Notes: generated by a model from the letters alone, not told the origin. A stretch of DNA of 64,000 nucleotides from Bacteroides sp. (GCA_014802435.1 JAAVCG010000005.1:186001-250000), one strand, 5' to 3'. Positions 21,264-31,425 are shown, numbered from the stretch's first letter. Translations and numbers: made by a program.

Positions 21264-22537
21264 CAGCTGAAAAGTGAGTCGTTTAAATCCCTCATCATAG
21301 CCTCGGCTACGCTTCCTTCTTGAGGCCGATAGAGGATGCGTTGCAGTGTGGCCTCGCGCTCTTCCTTCATCGGGTCATCGCCATTGATGACCGTTTGCTC
21401 TATGAAGCGGCTCAGAGTCTCCTCTGAGTCAAGGGTATAATGGGCTTCCTGGCAGGCTCGCCCAAAATCGTTCATGTCCGCCTTGATGCCGTCAAGATTC
21501 CGGGTGATGTAACCAACCGGTTTGCCCGTGAAGAGATATTCGGCGGTAAATGACCCGCAGTTGTGAACCATCGCGTCAGAGCTCTTAAACAGGTCAACGA
21601 AATCGCCCGTCTCAAGCTGAGTGGTTTCCCCTTCGGCCCAGAACCGATAGAACTCCTCGGTGCGCTCCGGCCCCCATTGGGCATGCTTATATAATTCTGA
21701 CTTCAAGCGCGGGTGAGGCTTAAAGGCTATCTGGAGCGTATCTTTATGTTTTAATGCAAGTTCCTGCATAATCTTATAGCTCCAGTTGAAGTCCGGACGG
21801 TCAAACATGTTATAGGACACAATGGTGAAATGAGGTGCCCAGATGAGCCGCTTACGTCTCTTTCCGTCGCAGATTTGTTTCCATGGGTCGGCCGTCAGCG
21901 CCTCTTTGAATTCATCAGCATGCGGCTCGCCGATAACGACGGCGTTCTCCCCGCGATTATCGGCAATGCGACGGCTCACCTCGGCATGGATTTCCGAGGC
22001 GACATAGAACTTCCAGGCAAGATTATGCATCGGGATGTTGATGTACCATTCCAGTTCTGAAAGCGGAACAGAGTAGGGGGTATGCACAATCAGGCAGTCG
22101 CGATTATGAAGCCAGTTGGCCGCCTCATCCTCATAGCTTGAATCATATGGCTGAGGATAAACAATCATGTCAGGCGCGAAATCCTGCTTGAGCCGCGCAA
22201 AGTCAGCTATGCGCTCCGCCGGAATCCCGCTCCGCCGGAAATGTTCCATCAGCTGCGAGGCATCGCGCTCGCGTTCGGCTGAGGTAAACGCCTTGAAGGG
22301 AATGATGGCAATCCTGACGTCATAGCGGCCATCGGCAATCATCAGCCTGACAAGCTGTTGGTAACGCCACATTGGCAGTGACGACGCGATAAACAACACC
22401 CGGCAGCGCCCCGCCGTGCGTACCCGCTCAATGATTTTACCGTATGTCTTTTTTTGCTCCGATATCCTGTATTTGAATCGGGTGCGATATTGGCGCTTTA
22501 ACGGTTTGATTATATGATGGTTAATAAACTGTTGCAT
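21263..22537 (-). CDS. CDP-glycerol glycerophosphotransferase-like (TagF-type) protein
   Basis: RLIWAPHFTI, QIAFKPHPRLK, DLFKSSDAMVHNCGSFTAEYLFTGKPVGYI. Confidence 0.7.
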   Translation of the reverse strand: MQQFINHHIIKPLKRQYRTRFKYRISEQKKTYGKIIERVRTAGRCRVLFIASSLPMWRYQQLVRLMIADGRYDVRIAIIPFKAFTSAERERDASQLMEHFRRSGIPAERIADFARLKQDFAPDMIVYPQPYDSSYEDEAANWLHNRDCLIVHTPYSVPLSELEWYINIPMHNLAWKFYVASEIHAEVSRRIADNRGENAVVIGEPHADEFKEALTADPWKQICDGKRRKRLIWAPHFTIVSYNMFDRPDFNWSYKIMQELALKHKDTLQIAFKPHPRLKSELYKHAQWGPERTEEFYRFWAEGETTQLETGDFVDLFKSSDAMVHNCGSFTAEYLFTGKPVGYITRNLDGIKADMNDFGRACQEAHYTLDSEETLSRFIEQTVINGDDPMKEEREATLQRILYRPQEGSVAEAMMRDLNDSLFS

Positions 22538-22664
22538 AGTGTGATTCCGGGCTCATGGAAGCCCTCTTCGTTCCACAAAGATAACGATTTTTTTGCAAAC
22601 TTATTGCGTAATCAGCATTTTTTCCTTAAATTAGCGTCTGTTTTTAACCACATTATTCTTTTAT

Positions 22665-24479
22665 ATGCAAGCACTAATCTTGGCTGCCGGTATGGGGCGC
22701 CGACTCGGTGAGTTCACTGCCGACAATACAAAATGCATGCTCCCGGTTAATGGCGTCAGACTGATTGATCGCATGTTGAATCAGCTTAACAGGCTGAACC
22801 TTAGCCGTATTGTTATCGTTGTCGGCTATGAGGCTCAAAATCTGGTCAACCATATCCGCGCTTCTTTTCCGGACCGCAACATTATCTTTGTGGAGAATCC
22901 TATCTATGATAAAACCAACAATATTTATTCACTGTGGCTCGCCCGTGACTATATGGTTGAAGAGGAAACCCTCCTTCTGGAGTCTGATTTGATTTTTGAA
23001 GACCGGGTTCTCGACCTTGCTATCGAGTCGCCTTGGCCCAACGTTGCCCTCGTCGCCAAGTATCAGACATGGATGGACGGCACCATGGTCCGCATCGATG
23101 ATGACTTCAAAATCATCAACTTCATCCCCAAGAAGGCGTTTAAATATTCTGACACTGAGTTTTACTATAAGACGGTCAACGTCTATAAATTCTCCCCGGA
23201 ATTTGTCCGTAATCATTATTTGCCTTTCCTTGAAGCCTACATTAAGGTCCTTGGCCAGAATGAATATTATGAACAGGTTCTCCGCGTGATTACTCTGATT
23301 GACGTGGCCGATATGCGCGCACTCCCAATCAATGGTCTCCACTGGTATGAGATTGACGATGTCCAGGACCTCCGCATTGCCGAGACAATCTTTGCCGATC
23401 CCGAGGAGCGACTGAAAAAAATGCAGCATAGCTTCGGCGGATATTGGCGTTATGCGGATGTGCTCGATTTCTGCTATCTTGTCAACCCTTATTTCCCTCA
23501 GCCAAAGATGATTGACGAGATGAAGGCCAACTTTGAGCCCCTTCTGCGCAATTATCCCTCCGGAATTGGCGTAAATTCGCTCCTGGCCGCCAAATACTTC
23601 GGTATACGCCATGACTTTATGGTCGTTGGTAATGGTGCCGCAGAGCTAATAAAAAGCCTCATGGAACTGACAGACAGCTCCGTCGGCGTGATTTACCCTA
23701 CGTTTGAAGAATATCCTAACCGCCTCCCCGCCGAAAAAATCGTCAAGTTCCTTCCCTCCAATGAGGACTTCTCATATACTGCCGACGATTTAATAAGCTT
23801 CTTCTCGGCTAATCCGGTTGACTCCCTCCTGATTGTCAACCCTGATAATCCCTCAGGCAATCTGATTGACTTTGACGGACTGATGAGACTTGCCCGATGG
23901 GCTGAAGAAAAGGGCGTCAGGCTGATTATTGACGAGTCATTCGTTGACTTCGCTGACTCCGCCGCATCAATGACGCTCCTCAAAAACGATATCCTCGAGC
24001 GCTTCCCTCATCTCTGCGTAATGAAGTCAATCTCTAAGAGTTATGGCGTCCCCGGTCTGAGACTCGGAGTCCTCGCCTCAGCTGACTCCGAGCTGATTAA
24101 TTTCATCCGCAAGGATGTCGCCATTTGGAACATAAACTCCTTTGCCGAGTTCTACATGCAGATTTTCAATAAATATGAAAAGGATTATCAGCACTCATGT
24201 GAACTCTTCCGTCGCGAACGCGAAATCTTTGCCCGCGAACTCTCGGAAATCCCATTCATGCGCGTCATTCCCTCGCAGGCCAATTATTTCCTTTGTGAAC
24301 TCAACGGAATCTCTTCTGAGCAGCTCACCCTCCGCCTGATGACCGACTTTAACATCCTGATTAAAGACTGTTCCGCAAAAAAAGGCTTCCCAGCCTCACG
24401 CCAATACGTCCGCATCGCCATCCGCAATCGCCATGATAATTCCCGCCTCATCCGGGCCCTCAAAACCATCAGCCTATGA
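22665..24479 (+). CDS. Fusion: sugar/choline-phosphate nucleotidyltransferase-like domain and fold-type I PLP aminotransferase/decarboxylase-like domain
   Basis: N-terminus MQALILAAGMGRRLGEFTADNTKCMLPVNG; C-terminus VNPDNPSGNLID, LIIDESFVDF, MKSISKSYGVPGLRLG (PLP Lys). Confidence 0.88.
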   Translation: MQALILAAGMGRRLGEFTADNTKCMLPVNGVRLIDRMLNQLNRLNLSRIVIVVGYEAQNLVNHIRASFPDRNIIFVENPIYDKTNNIYSLWLARDYMVEEETLLLESDLIFEDRVLDLAIESPWPNVALVAKYQTWMDGTMVRIDDDFKIINFIPKKAFKYSDTEFYYKTVNVYKFSPEFVRNHYLPFLEAYIKVLGQNEYYEQVLRVITLIDVADMRALPINGLHWYEIDDVQDLRIAETIFADPEERLKKMQHSFGGYWRYADVLDFCYLVNPYFPQPKMIDEMKANFEPLLRNYPSGIGVNSLLAAKYFGIRHDFMVVGNGAAELIKSLMELTDSSVGVIYPTFEEYPNRLPAEKIVKFLPSNEDFSYTADDLISFFSANPVDSLLIVNPDNPSGNLIDFDGLMRLARWAEEKGVRLIIDESFVDFADSAASMTLLKNDILERFPHLCVMKSISKSYGVPGLRLGVLASADSELINFIRKDVAIWNINSFAEFYMQIFNKYEKDYQHSCELFRREREIFARELSEIPFMRVIPSQANYFLCELNGISSEQLTLRLMTDFNILIKDCSAKKGFPASRQYVRIAIRNRHDNSRLIRALKTISL

Positions 24480-25474
24480 ATAAGATTTGTATTATCGGTG
24501 GCGGCAATCTCGGGCTTGTATGCTCCGGAGTTTTCGCCTCCAAGGGTTATCAGGTCAACATCTTAAGCGGACACCCTGAAAATTGGAGCCGCGAGCTGAC
24601 AATCACGGATGCTAATGGCAAGCAGTTCATAGGCTCTCCGGCTCTCATTACGGCTGATGCAGCTGCCGCTGTCGCAGGTGTTGACATGATTCTACTTTGC
24701 CTCCCCGGCTATCTTATCAAGGAAACATTAAAGCGCATCAAGCCTTTCCTTGCGCCCTCCGTTATTGTCGGATCTATCGTTGCATCCACCGGATTTTTCT
24801 TCTTTGCTCATGATGTTTTGCCCGGATGGCCTCTCTTCGGATTCCAGCGCGTACCTTTTATTTCCCGCACAGTTGAATATGGTCGCTCAGGCTTGCTATT
24901 GGGTTATAAGAAAGAGCTCAATGTCGCCGTTGAAAATATACCGGATGTTCCCTCATTTCTAACTGAGATTCAGCGGATGTTCTCAACTCCTGTATCCTTG
25001 CTTGATACTTTCTATGAGGCCGCGTTGACTAACAGTAATCCTATTCTCCATACCGCCCGCCTCTATTCAATGTGGAGTGGGGAAGTCACCCCCGTGCCAA
25101 ATAATTCTCATTTCTATGCCGAGTGGACTGATGAAGCATCCTCCCTAATGATTGAGATGGACCGCGAATTTCAGTCCCTGCTCAAGGCCCTGAATGTGAG
25201 GGAAGGTGCCGTGCCGACTCTCCTCGACTATTACGAATCAACTGACGCTGCCTCTCTTACACGCAAAATCCGCTCCATCGAAGCCTTCAAGCCTATAATG
25301 TCACCCATGATTCAAACCCCCCAAGGATGGATTCCTGACTTCAATAGCCGCTATTTCACTGAAGACTTCCCCTTCGGCCTCCAATTTATCAAGCAACTCG
25401 CCGACAAACACAACATCCCAACGCCCCACATCACCCAAGTCCTCCAATGGGGCCTCTCCAAAACCCCAAAATAA
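24476..25474 (+). CDS. NAD/NADP octopine/nopaline dehydrogenase family protein
   Basis: ICIIGGGNLGLVCSGVFASKGYQVNIL Rossmann; LTNSNPILHTARL motif; ATG overlaps upstream stop. Confidence 0.82.
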   Translation: MNKICIIGGGNLGLVCSGVFASKGYQVNILSGHPENWSRELTITDANGKQFIGSPALITADAAAAVAGVDMILLCLPGYLIKETLKRIKPFLAPSVIVGSIVASTGFFFFAHDVLPGWPLFGFQRVPFISRTVEYGRSGLLLGYKKELNVAVENIPDVPSFLTEIQRMFSTPVSLLDTFYEAALTNSNPILHTARLYSMWSGEVTPVPNNSHFYAEWTDEASSLMIEMDREFQSLLKALNVREGAVPTLLDYYESTDAASLTRKIRSIEAFKPIMSPMIQTPQGWIPDFNSRYFTEDFPFGLQFIKQLADKHNIPTPHITQVLQWGLSKTPK

Positions 25475-25514
25475 CCCCGTCCGGAACACCTTCCGCATAT
25501 CGGCGTAGGCCGCT

Positions 25515-25546
25515 GCCTATGGAAAGGCGGATTCCGATCCGCCGCC
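25515..25546 (+). repeat. REP-like palindromic repeat, copy 1
   Basis: gcctatggaaaggcggattccgatccgccgcc; contains perfect hairpin GGCGGAT-TCCG-ATCCGCC. Confidence 0.8.
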
Positions 25547-25644
25547 ACCTTCCTATTATCCAACCATCCGAAATCATAACCGCGGGCCGCAAAAAACGCC
25601 CCACTCGATATCAAACCGGGTGGGGTTAAACGGGTCAAGTGAAC

Positions 25645-26034
25645 TTATTTCTTCCTTTTGTAAATCTGGTAGTAGTCATCGTCGACGATCATCAGCTCGT
25701 CACCATCAATGTACGCTTGAAGAGTTTGAGTGAAAGGAAGGTCATCATTATCTTCTTCAAGATCGCTCCAAGTCGTTGTGATTATCAGCAGCGGAGCGTT
25801 GTATTTATAGGTGCCTCGGTCATGATAAATTTCTCCTTCTTCAGTGTAAGTAGCAGTAAATTTTCCATCTTTACCGAATGTTACAGTTGCTTCGCCGTAA
25901 CCGTAAATAGAAGTATACCAGGAGCCAACGATACTGCCGCTTTTGGGCTCGTTATCGTCATCGTCGCCTCCGCATGATGTGAATGCCAGAGGGAGCATCA
26001 GGCAGAGAAGCATGAAATAGATTTTTTTGAACAT
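25645..26034 (-). CDS. Small lipoprotein, lipocalin-like
   Basis: 129 aa; lipobox LAFTSCGGDDDDNEPKSGSIVGSWYTSIYGYGEATVTFGKDGKFTATY. Confidence 0.7.
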   Translation of the reverse strand: MFKKIYFMLLCLMLPLAFTSCGGDDDDNEPKSGSIVGSWYTSIYGYGEATVTFGKDGKFTATYTEEGEIYHDRGTYKYNAPLLIITTTWSDLEEDNDDLPFTQTLQAYIDGDELMIVDDDYYQIYKRKK

Positions 26035-26198
26035 AATTTGATTGGTTGGTTAAACATTGTTTTCTATGCTTGCAAAGTTACAAAAAATCAGCCATCCGCG
26101 CATAAAATTTATGTGAAATATTTCTTCTCACAACCGGGTATAATATTTTCATGCTCAGTCTTGCTTCCCATAGGTATATTAGCCCCCTCGGTCGCGCA

Positions 26199-26230
26199 GC
26201 CTATGGAAAGGCGGATTCCGATCCGCCGCC
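26199..26230 (+). repeat. REP-like palindromic repeat, copy 2
   Basis: Identical 32 bp to copy 1 (gcctatggaaaggcggattccgatccgccgcc). Confidence 0.8.
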
Positions 26231-26282
26231 CCTGGGCTCAGCTGTGTCTTAAAGAGCGGAAAGAGTGTCAATGACCGGGATT

Positions 26283-26398
26283 CGTGGCGCCCCCGCCACG
26301 ATGGAGCGCAAGCTCCACGATTTTCGTTTCAATGAAATGGCCCTCCGTCTTATATGGCAGCTTTGGCGCTGGCGCGCCACCGTGGCGAGGGCGCCACG
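26283..26398. repeat. Nested inverted-repeat structure between REP-like copies 2 and 3
   Basis: cgtggcgcccccgccac (26283-26299) / gtggcgagggcgccacg (26382-26398), 16/17 complementary; internal ggagcgcaagctcc hairpin. Confidence 0.65.
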
Positions 26399-26451
26399 GA
26401 GCCCAGTGGCTTCGCTAAACCATGAGTTCTGCAATACCATCTTTTTTTATT

Positions 26452-26476
26452 GATCGGAATCCGCCTTTCCATAGGC
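26452..26476 (-). repeat. REP-like palindromic repeat, copy 3 (inverted, truncated)
   Basis: gatcggaatccgcctttccataggc = reverse complement of the first 25 bp of copies 1 and 2. Confidence 0.8.
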
Positions 26477-26523
26477 TGAAACGGCGGATTTTCTGGAGTG
26501 ATGTTTCTCCTATGAAACAAAAG

Positions 26524-26550
26524 CGGAGGCCGCAAATTTTGCGGCCTCCG
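26524..26550 (-). terminator. Terminator hairpin of rplU-rpmA operon
   Basis: cggaggccgc / gcggcctccg perfect arms, 7-nt loop, T-rich on the minus-strand 3' side. Confidence 0.7.
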
Positions 26551-26585
26551 TTTGTTTTGTCAAAGAGGATTTTATTAACCGTGAC

Positions 26586-26846
26586 TTACTCTGCGATGGG
26601 AGCAACGTTAATAAAGCGACGTCCGTTCTTGCCTTCGGTGAAGACTACGGTACCGTCAATGAGGGCGTAGAGAGTGTGGTCCTTACCCATGCCTACGTTG
26701 AGACCGGGGTGGTGAACCGTGCCACGCTGACGCTTCAGGATGTTACCGGCCTTGGCAAATTGGCCGCCAAAAATCTTAACACCCAGACGTTTGCTTTCTG
26801 ATTCGCGGCCGTTCTTTGAACTGCCGACACCTTTCTTATGTGCCAT
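26586..26846 (-). CDS. rpmA: 50S ribosomal protein L27
   Basis: [24 protein letters not shown]. Confidence 0.97.
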   Translation of the reverse strand: MAHKKGVGSSKNGRESESKRLGVKIFGGQFAKAGNILKRQRGTVHHPGLNVGMGKDHTLYALIDGTVVFTEGKNGRRFINVAPIAE

Positions 26847-26880
26847 TTCTCTTTCAGATTTGGTTTAGGGGGTTAAACAA

Positions 26881-27201
26881 TTAAGCGACGATCTCTTTGA
26901 TAACGACCTGAGAGAAGCACTGGCGATGGCCGTTCTTACGACGATAGCCCTTGCGACGCTTTTTCTTGAACACGATGACTTTGTCACCTTTAACGAGCTG
27001 CTGCTTTACTTCGCATACAACCTTGGCGCCTTCTACAGTGGGGGCACCTACTTTTACTGCGCCGTCGGCGTCAACGAGCAGTACTTTGTCAAACTCCACG
27101 GTGGAGCCTTCCTTGGCGTTTTCGCCAAGATAGTGGACATAAAGGAACTTGTCCTTTTCAGCTTTAAACTGCTGGCCCTGAATTTCTACAATTACGTACA
27201 T
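26881..27201 (-). CDS. rplU: 50S ribosomal protein L21
   Basis: [39 protein letters not shown]. Confidence 0.97.
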   Translation of the reverse strand: MYVIVEIQGQQFKAEKDKFLYVHYLGENAKEGSTVEFDKVLLVDADGAVKVGAPTVEGAKVVCEVKQQLVKGDKVIVFKKKRRKGYRRKNGHRQCFSQVVIKEIVA

Positions 27202-27346
27202 TTTTACGTTTTTTGTGGGTTAACTCCGTCAGGCGGCGCCGAACTTTCAACGCGCTTTTACCAAGCCTGAACGAAAAATATATTCGTTTTGCGACCGCAA
27301 AGTTACAACTTTTTTCCCAATCCGCAAAATATTTTCCAATAATTTT

Positions 27347-29671
27347 TTATTCTCTGAAATATACGCGCTTTACTCGGGGCGAAACCGACGTCAGAATCTC
27401 ATAGGGAATGGTGTCCAAGGCATTGCTCATGGCCTCTACAGGGAGGTTCGGTCCGAAGAATTCTACCGAGTCGCCTACTTTGGCGTCGGCGCCGGTGACG
27501 TCGACCATGCATGCGTCCATGCAGACGTTGCCGACTATCGGACATTCCTTGCCGTTAATCCAGACCTTTCCTTTGCCGTTGCCGAGATGGCGGTCAAGGC
27601 CGTCGGCATATCCTACGGGTACGGTTGCAATCGTTGCGTCATGGTCAAGAATCGTCCGGCGCGCATATCCGATGGAAGTCTCCGCACTCCAGTCCTTAAG
27701 TGAGATTATCATTGACCGCAGGGATGATACCTGGCGCAGTCCTGCCGTTGCCGGGATGCCGAGAGTGTCAATTCCATAGAGGCCGATGCCTAATCGGACC
27801 ATGTCGAACTGATATTCCGGGAATCGCGCAATGCCTGCCGAGTTCAGGATATGTCGTTTGAAGCTGTAGCCGAGCTCGCGGTTCATCTGCTCGCAGATTT
27901 CCGTAAATAGTGTCAGCTGGCCGATGGTATAGTCATCCATTTCAAGGCAGTCAGCCGTAGCCAGATGGGAAAACACCGAGGCAACTTTGACCACGTCAGT
28001 CTCTCCCAGGCGCCGACAGAGTTCGCTGATGTCATGCTTGAGGAAGCCCAGGCGGTGCATTCCCGTGTCAAACTTGACGTGAATGGGGTAGTGCTTGATG
28101 CCGCGTCTTTCTCCCTCGCGGATAATTTCATTGAGCATTTCAAAGTTGAACACCTCGGGTTCCAATCGGTTGGCAAACAGCGAGTCATAGTTAGTGACCT
28201 TGGGGTTCAGGGCCATGATGGGCATGGTGATTCCCGCGCGGCGAAGCTCTTCGCCCTCGTCAACCACGGCAACGGCCAAATAGGCGGCTCCATGGCTCTG
28301 AAGGGTTCGCGCCAGTTCCATAGCGCCGGCTCCATAGCCTGAGGCCTTGACCATAGCTACTATGCCGGTTTCAGGGCGTAACATGGCGCGATAATGGTTG
28401 AAATTGTCAACTATAGCATCAAGATTGACCTCCAAAACCGTCTCATGATGGCGCAACTGAAGGGTCTCGGCAAGTTTGTCAACGGCGCCACCGTGTTCCC
28501 CCTTGGCAAGAATAAGCTCGCGTGAGAAGTCGCTGAGCGTCAGCTCTCGGAGCATTTCATCGCCCGTGGCAAAGAAGCGGCTGCCCGAAGGGAAGATTTC
28601 CCTATATTGGTCATATTTCTCTCCAATGGCAATTACCCGCTCAATTCCCGCCTTATATATTAAGGAGGCAATCTCCTCGGGATTACAGCTTCCGCGCAGT
28701 TCGTCAAGAATCAGCGTCATCTTTAATCCGTCGGCTCGGCGGCGGCGCATAAAGTCAATTGCGGAGGGTAGGGAGTCCATGGTGCAACTGAATCTGTCGC
28801 TGATTATCAGGCAGTTGTTGACTCCCTGACTTACGTTTAGGCGAGTTTCAAGCGGCCGGATAACGTTTTCCGGCATCGTTATTTTCAGTAGGCGCAAGGC
28901 TTCAAGGGTTAACAGCCGGTCACGCTCAATCCAGTCGGCATCTTGCGGGATATGGACGCTGATTTTCAGTACGTTGTCCGATACGTGTTTGCCGACGGCT
29001 TCATCTAATTCAGCCGGATAGACCAGGGTCTTGGCTCCTGTTGCTAACCGGAGTGTCTCTCTGATTTTCTCTTCCGCTGAGCTGAAATCGCCCGGGTTAT
29101 TGTCAATACTGCTGATGACCACAGTCTCCGGCTGAACCATCTCGCTGAGGCGGCTCATCTCGCCCGGTTCTGAAATTCCACATTCAATGACTGCATATTC
29201 CGCTCCGGGTTGAATTTTCAGAAGCGAGAGGGCAACTCCTAACTGGCTGTTATAGCTTCGCGGTGAGCGGCCCACTGAGGTTGTGTGTCCGATTGCCTCG
29301 CTGAGCCACTCCTTAATTATAGTCTTGCCTCCAAAGCCGCCGATGGCAATCACTTTGGTCGCACCTAATTCTTCCTGCCGATAAGCCGAGGCAAGCGCCT
29401 GAAGCGACTCAAGGACATTGCTGACAATGATAAATTCTGCCGCCTGAGGGTCAATCCCTTCAGGTATGCGTTCAACGACAAAAACCTTCACCCCACGTGA
29501 AATTAGGTCTCGGACATAGTTATGCCCATCGTTAGTGGAGGTTTTCAGCGCAAAAAATATTGATTCCTCTCCGTCGGAGACGGCGCGGGAGTCTGTCAGC
29601 ACGTTTTTTATGTTAAAACGTCTGATTTTATCCTTAATTTTATTAATTTCTGTGCTCATATCTGACTGCAA
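27347..29671 (-). CDS. Bifunctional UDP-N-acetylmuramoyl-tripeptide:D-Ala-D-Ala ligase / alanine racemase
   Basis: MurF-like N-half (GGFGGKTIIKEW) and Alr C-half (VNLDAIVDNFNHYR, AMVKASGYGAGA, GIGLYGID); true start may be 29659. Confidence 0.9.
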   Translation of the reverse strand: MQSDMSTEINKIKDKIRRFNIKNVLTDSRAVSDGEESIFFALKTSTNDGHNYVRDLISRGVKVFVVERIPEGIDPQAAEFIIVSNVLESLQALASAYRQEELGATKVIAIGGFGGKTIIKEWLSEAIGHTTSVGRSPRSYNSQLGVALSLLKIQPGAEYAVIECGISEPGEMSRLSEMVQPETVVISSIDNNPGDFSSAEEKIRETLRLATGAKTLVYPAELDEAVGKHVSDNVLKISVHIPQDADWIERDRLLTLEALRLLKITMPENVIRPLETRLNVSQGVNNCLIISDRFSCTMDSLPSAIDFMRRRRADGLKMTLILDELRGSCNPEEIASLIYKAGIERVIAIGEKYDQYREIFPSGSRFFATGDEMLRELTLSDFSRELILAKGEHGGAVDKLAETLQLRHHETVLEVNLDAIVDNFNHYRAMLRPETGIVAMVKASGYGAGAMELARTLQSHGAAYLAVAVVDEGEELRRAGITMPIMALNPKVTNYDSLFANRLEPEVFNFEMLNEIIREGERRGIKHYPIHVKFDTGMHRLGFLKHDISELCRRLGETDVVKVASVFSHLATADCLEMDDYTIGQLTLFTEICEQMNRELGYSFKRHILNSAGIARFPEYQFDMVRLGIGLYGIDTLGIPATAGLRQVSSLRSMIISLKDWSAETSIGYARRTILDHDATIATVPVGYADGLDRHLGNGKGKVWINGKECPIVGNVCMDACMVDVTGADAKVGDSVEFFGPNLPVEAMSNALDTIPYEILTSVSPRVKRVYFRE

Positions 29672-29745
29672 AGTTAATGAAAATGTTTTAAGATTTTGCA
29701 GTTAGACGAAAAATTCGTAACTTTGCATCACGAAAAGTGAATTTT

Positions 29746-31425
29746 ATGACAGTTAATAATACCGAATCGCCTTCCTTATTGTTTGAAACAAGTTGGGAAG
29801 TATGTAATAAAGTCGGAGGCATCTACGCTGTGCTTTCAACCAAGGCCCGCACCCTCCAGTCGCTTTATAAAGACAAGGTTATATTCGTTGGTCCGGATGT
29901 CTGGTCCGACGCTTCTCCGTCTCCTTATTTTACTGAGGTGGCTTCAGTCCTCAAGGGCTGGAAGAAATCAGCCGGCCTCCCTGAGGGTGTAACCGTCAGG
30001 GTAGGGCGATGGAATGTTCCCGGACGTCCTATTGCCGTGCTGGTCAAGTTTGACGCTATGTATGACTCCCTGCCGCAACTCTATGGCGAAATGTGGGAAA
30101 AATATGGCGTCGATTCCCTCCATGCCTATGGCGATTATCCTGAGGCTTGCGCTTTTTCTCATGCCGCAGCCCTGGTGATTGAAAGCATTGCCCGCTTCCT
30201 GGGTCATGATGACGGCAAGGGCGTAATCGCTCATTTCGACGAATGGACAACCGGAATGGGACTCCTCCACGTCAAGAGCTATCTCCCCGGAGCCGCTACG
30301 GTCTTCACCACCCATGCCACCAGCATTGGCCGCTCAATCTGCGGAAACGGCAAAGACCTCTATGCCTATTTCTCAGGCTATAACGGCGACCAGATGGCTC
30401 GCGAACTCAATATGGAAGCCAAACACTCCCTTGAAAAAGCTGCCGCCCATCAGGCCGACTGCTTCACAACGGTCAGCGACGTTACCGCGCGCGAGTGTGA
30501 ACAGCTTCTGGAAATTCGCCCCTTGGTCACTCCTAACGGATTCGAAAAAGACTTCGTCCCCAAGACCGCCAAGAAAATGGCCGAGGCGCGTAATGCCGCT
30601 CGCCGCGCTATGATTAAGATGGCTTCGGCCCTTACCGGCGCTGAACTGCCTGACAATACTTTCCTGGTGGCCACTTCCGGACGCTGTGAATACCGAAACA
30701 AGGGCATTGACGTTTTCCTCGATGCCTGCAATATTGTTCGCCATGAACTGACGGAGACTGACCTTCCCGTTGTCTGCATGATTATGGTGCCCGCTTGGAG
30801 CCGCAATGCCCGTCCCGAACTGGTCGCTGCTATTAATGCGGCTGAAAAGCACGGAATTGCCGACCCCGTAATCACTCATGAGCTGAATAATCCTGATTCT
30901 GATCCCGTTATTAATTCAATCCATCGCCTTGGATTCTCTAATCAGCCCGCCGATAAGCTCCATATGATTTATGTGCCCTGCTATCTCGACGGCTCTGACG
31001 GCCTATTTGGCGGATTGACTTATTATGACCTCCTTCCCGGTCTGGACGCCACGGTCTTCCCCAGCTATTATGAACCCTGGGGCTACACTCCTATGGAGTC
31101 AGTAGCCTTTGGAGTGCCTACGGTGACCACTTCGCTCAGCGGATTCGGAATGTGGGTTGAAAACGAATTCGGCCATGATTCTTTTGCCGCAAGCGGAGTT
31201 CATGTCAGCGAACGTAACGACGCTAATTACTCTCAGCTTTGTCGCCTCATTGCCTCGCAGCTTGAAGAGATTATCCGCGCCGACGAAAAAACTATTGCCG
31301 CCCTCCGCTCTGCCGCATCCGCTACGGCTGACCGTGCCGACTGGGCCCACTTTATGGAATATTATCTCGTGGCTTATGCCGATGCTCTGAAAGCGGCAAG
31401 CCTGCGTAATATCAATAAAAAATAA
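29746..31425 (+). CDS. Glycogen/starch synthase (GT3-like glycosyltransferase)
   Basis: LLFETSWEVCNKVGGIYAVLSTKA; YEPWGYTPMESVAFGVPTVTTSLSGFG; start set at MTVNNTES (ORF start at 29737 is GTG). Confidence 0.9.
   Translation: MTVNNTESPSLLFETSWEVCNKVGGIYAVLSTKARTLQSLYKDKVIFVGPDVWSDASPSPYFTEVASVLKGWKKSAGLPEGVTVRVGRWNVPGRPIAVLVKFDAMYDSLPQLYGEMWEKYGVDSLHAYGDYPEACAFSHAAALVIESIARFLGHDDGKGVIAHFDEWTTGMGLLHVKSYLPGAATVFTTHATSIGRSICGNGKDLYAYFSGYNGDQMARELNMEAKHSLEKAAAHQADCFTTVSDVTARECEQLLEIRPLVTPNGFEKDFVPKTAKKMAEARNAARRAMIKMASALTGAELPDNTFLVATSGRCEYRNKGIDVFLDACNIVRHELTETDLPVVCMIMVPAWSRNARPELVAAINAAEKHGIADPVITHELNNPDSDPVINSIHRLGFSNQPADKLHMIYVPCYLDGSDGLFGGLTYYDLLPGLDATVFPSYYEPWGYTPMESVAFGVPTVTTSLSGFGMWVENEFGHDSFAASGVHVSERNDANYSQLCRLIASQLEEIIRADEKTIAALRSAASATADRADWAHFMEYYLVAYADALKAASLRNINKK

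Noticed and set aside
22929-23612. 227-aa minus-strand ORF
   Set aside because: Antisense shadow of the nucleotidyltransferase-PLP fusion gene.
22665-24479. Phosphonate (PntC/AEP transaminase) assignment for the fusion protein
   Set aside because: Architecture is similar, but there is no PEP mutase or phosphonopyruvate decarboxylase in the window and the PLP half looks HisC/CobD-like; kept only as an analogy.
26038-26453. Short ORFs containing MERRIPIRR-type peptides
   Set aside because: Peptides are translations of the REP-like DNA repeat in different contexts, not a protein family.
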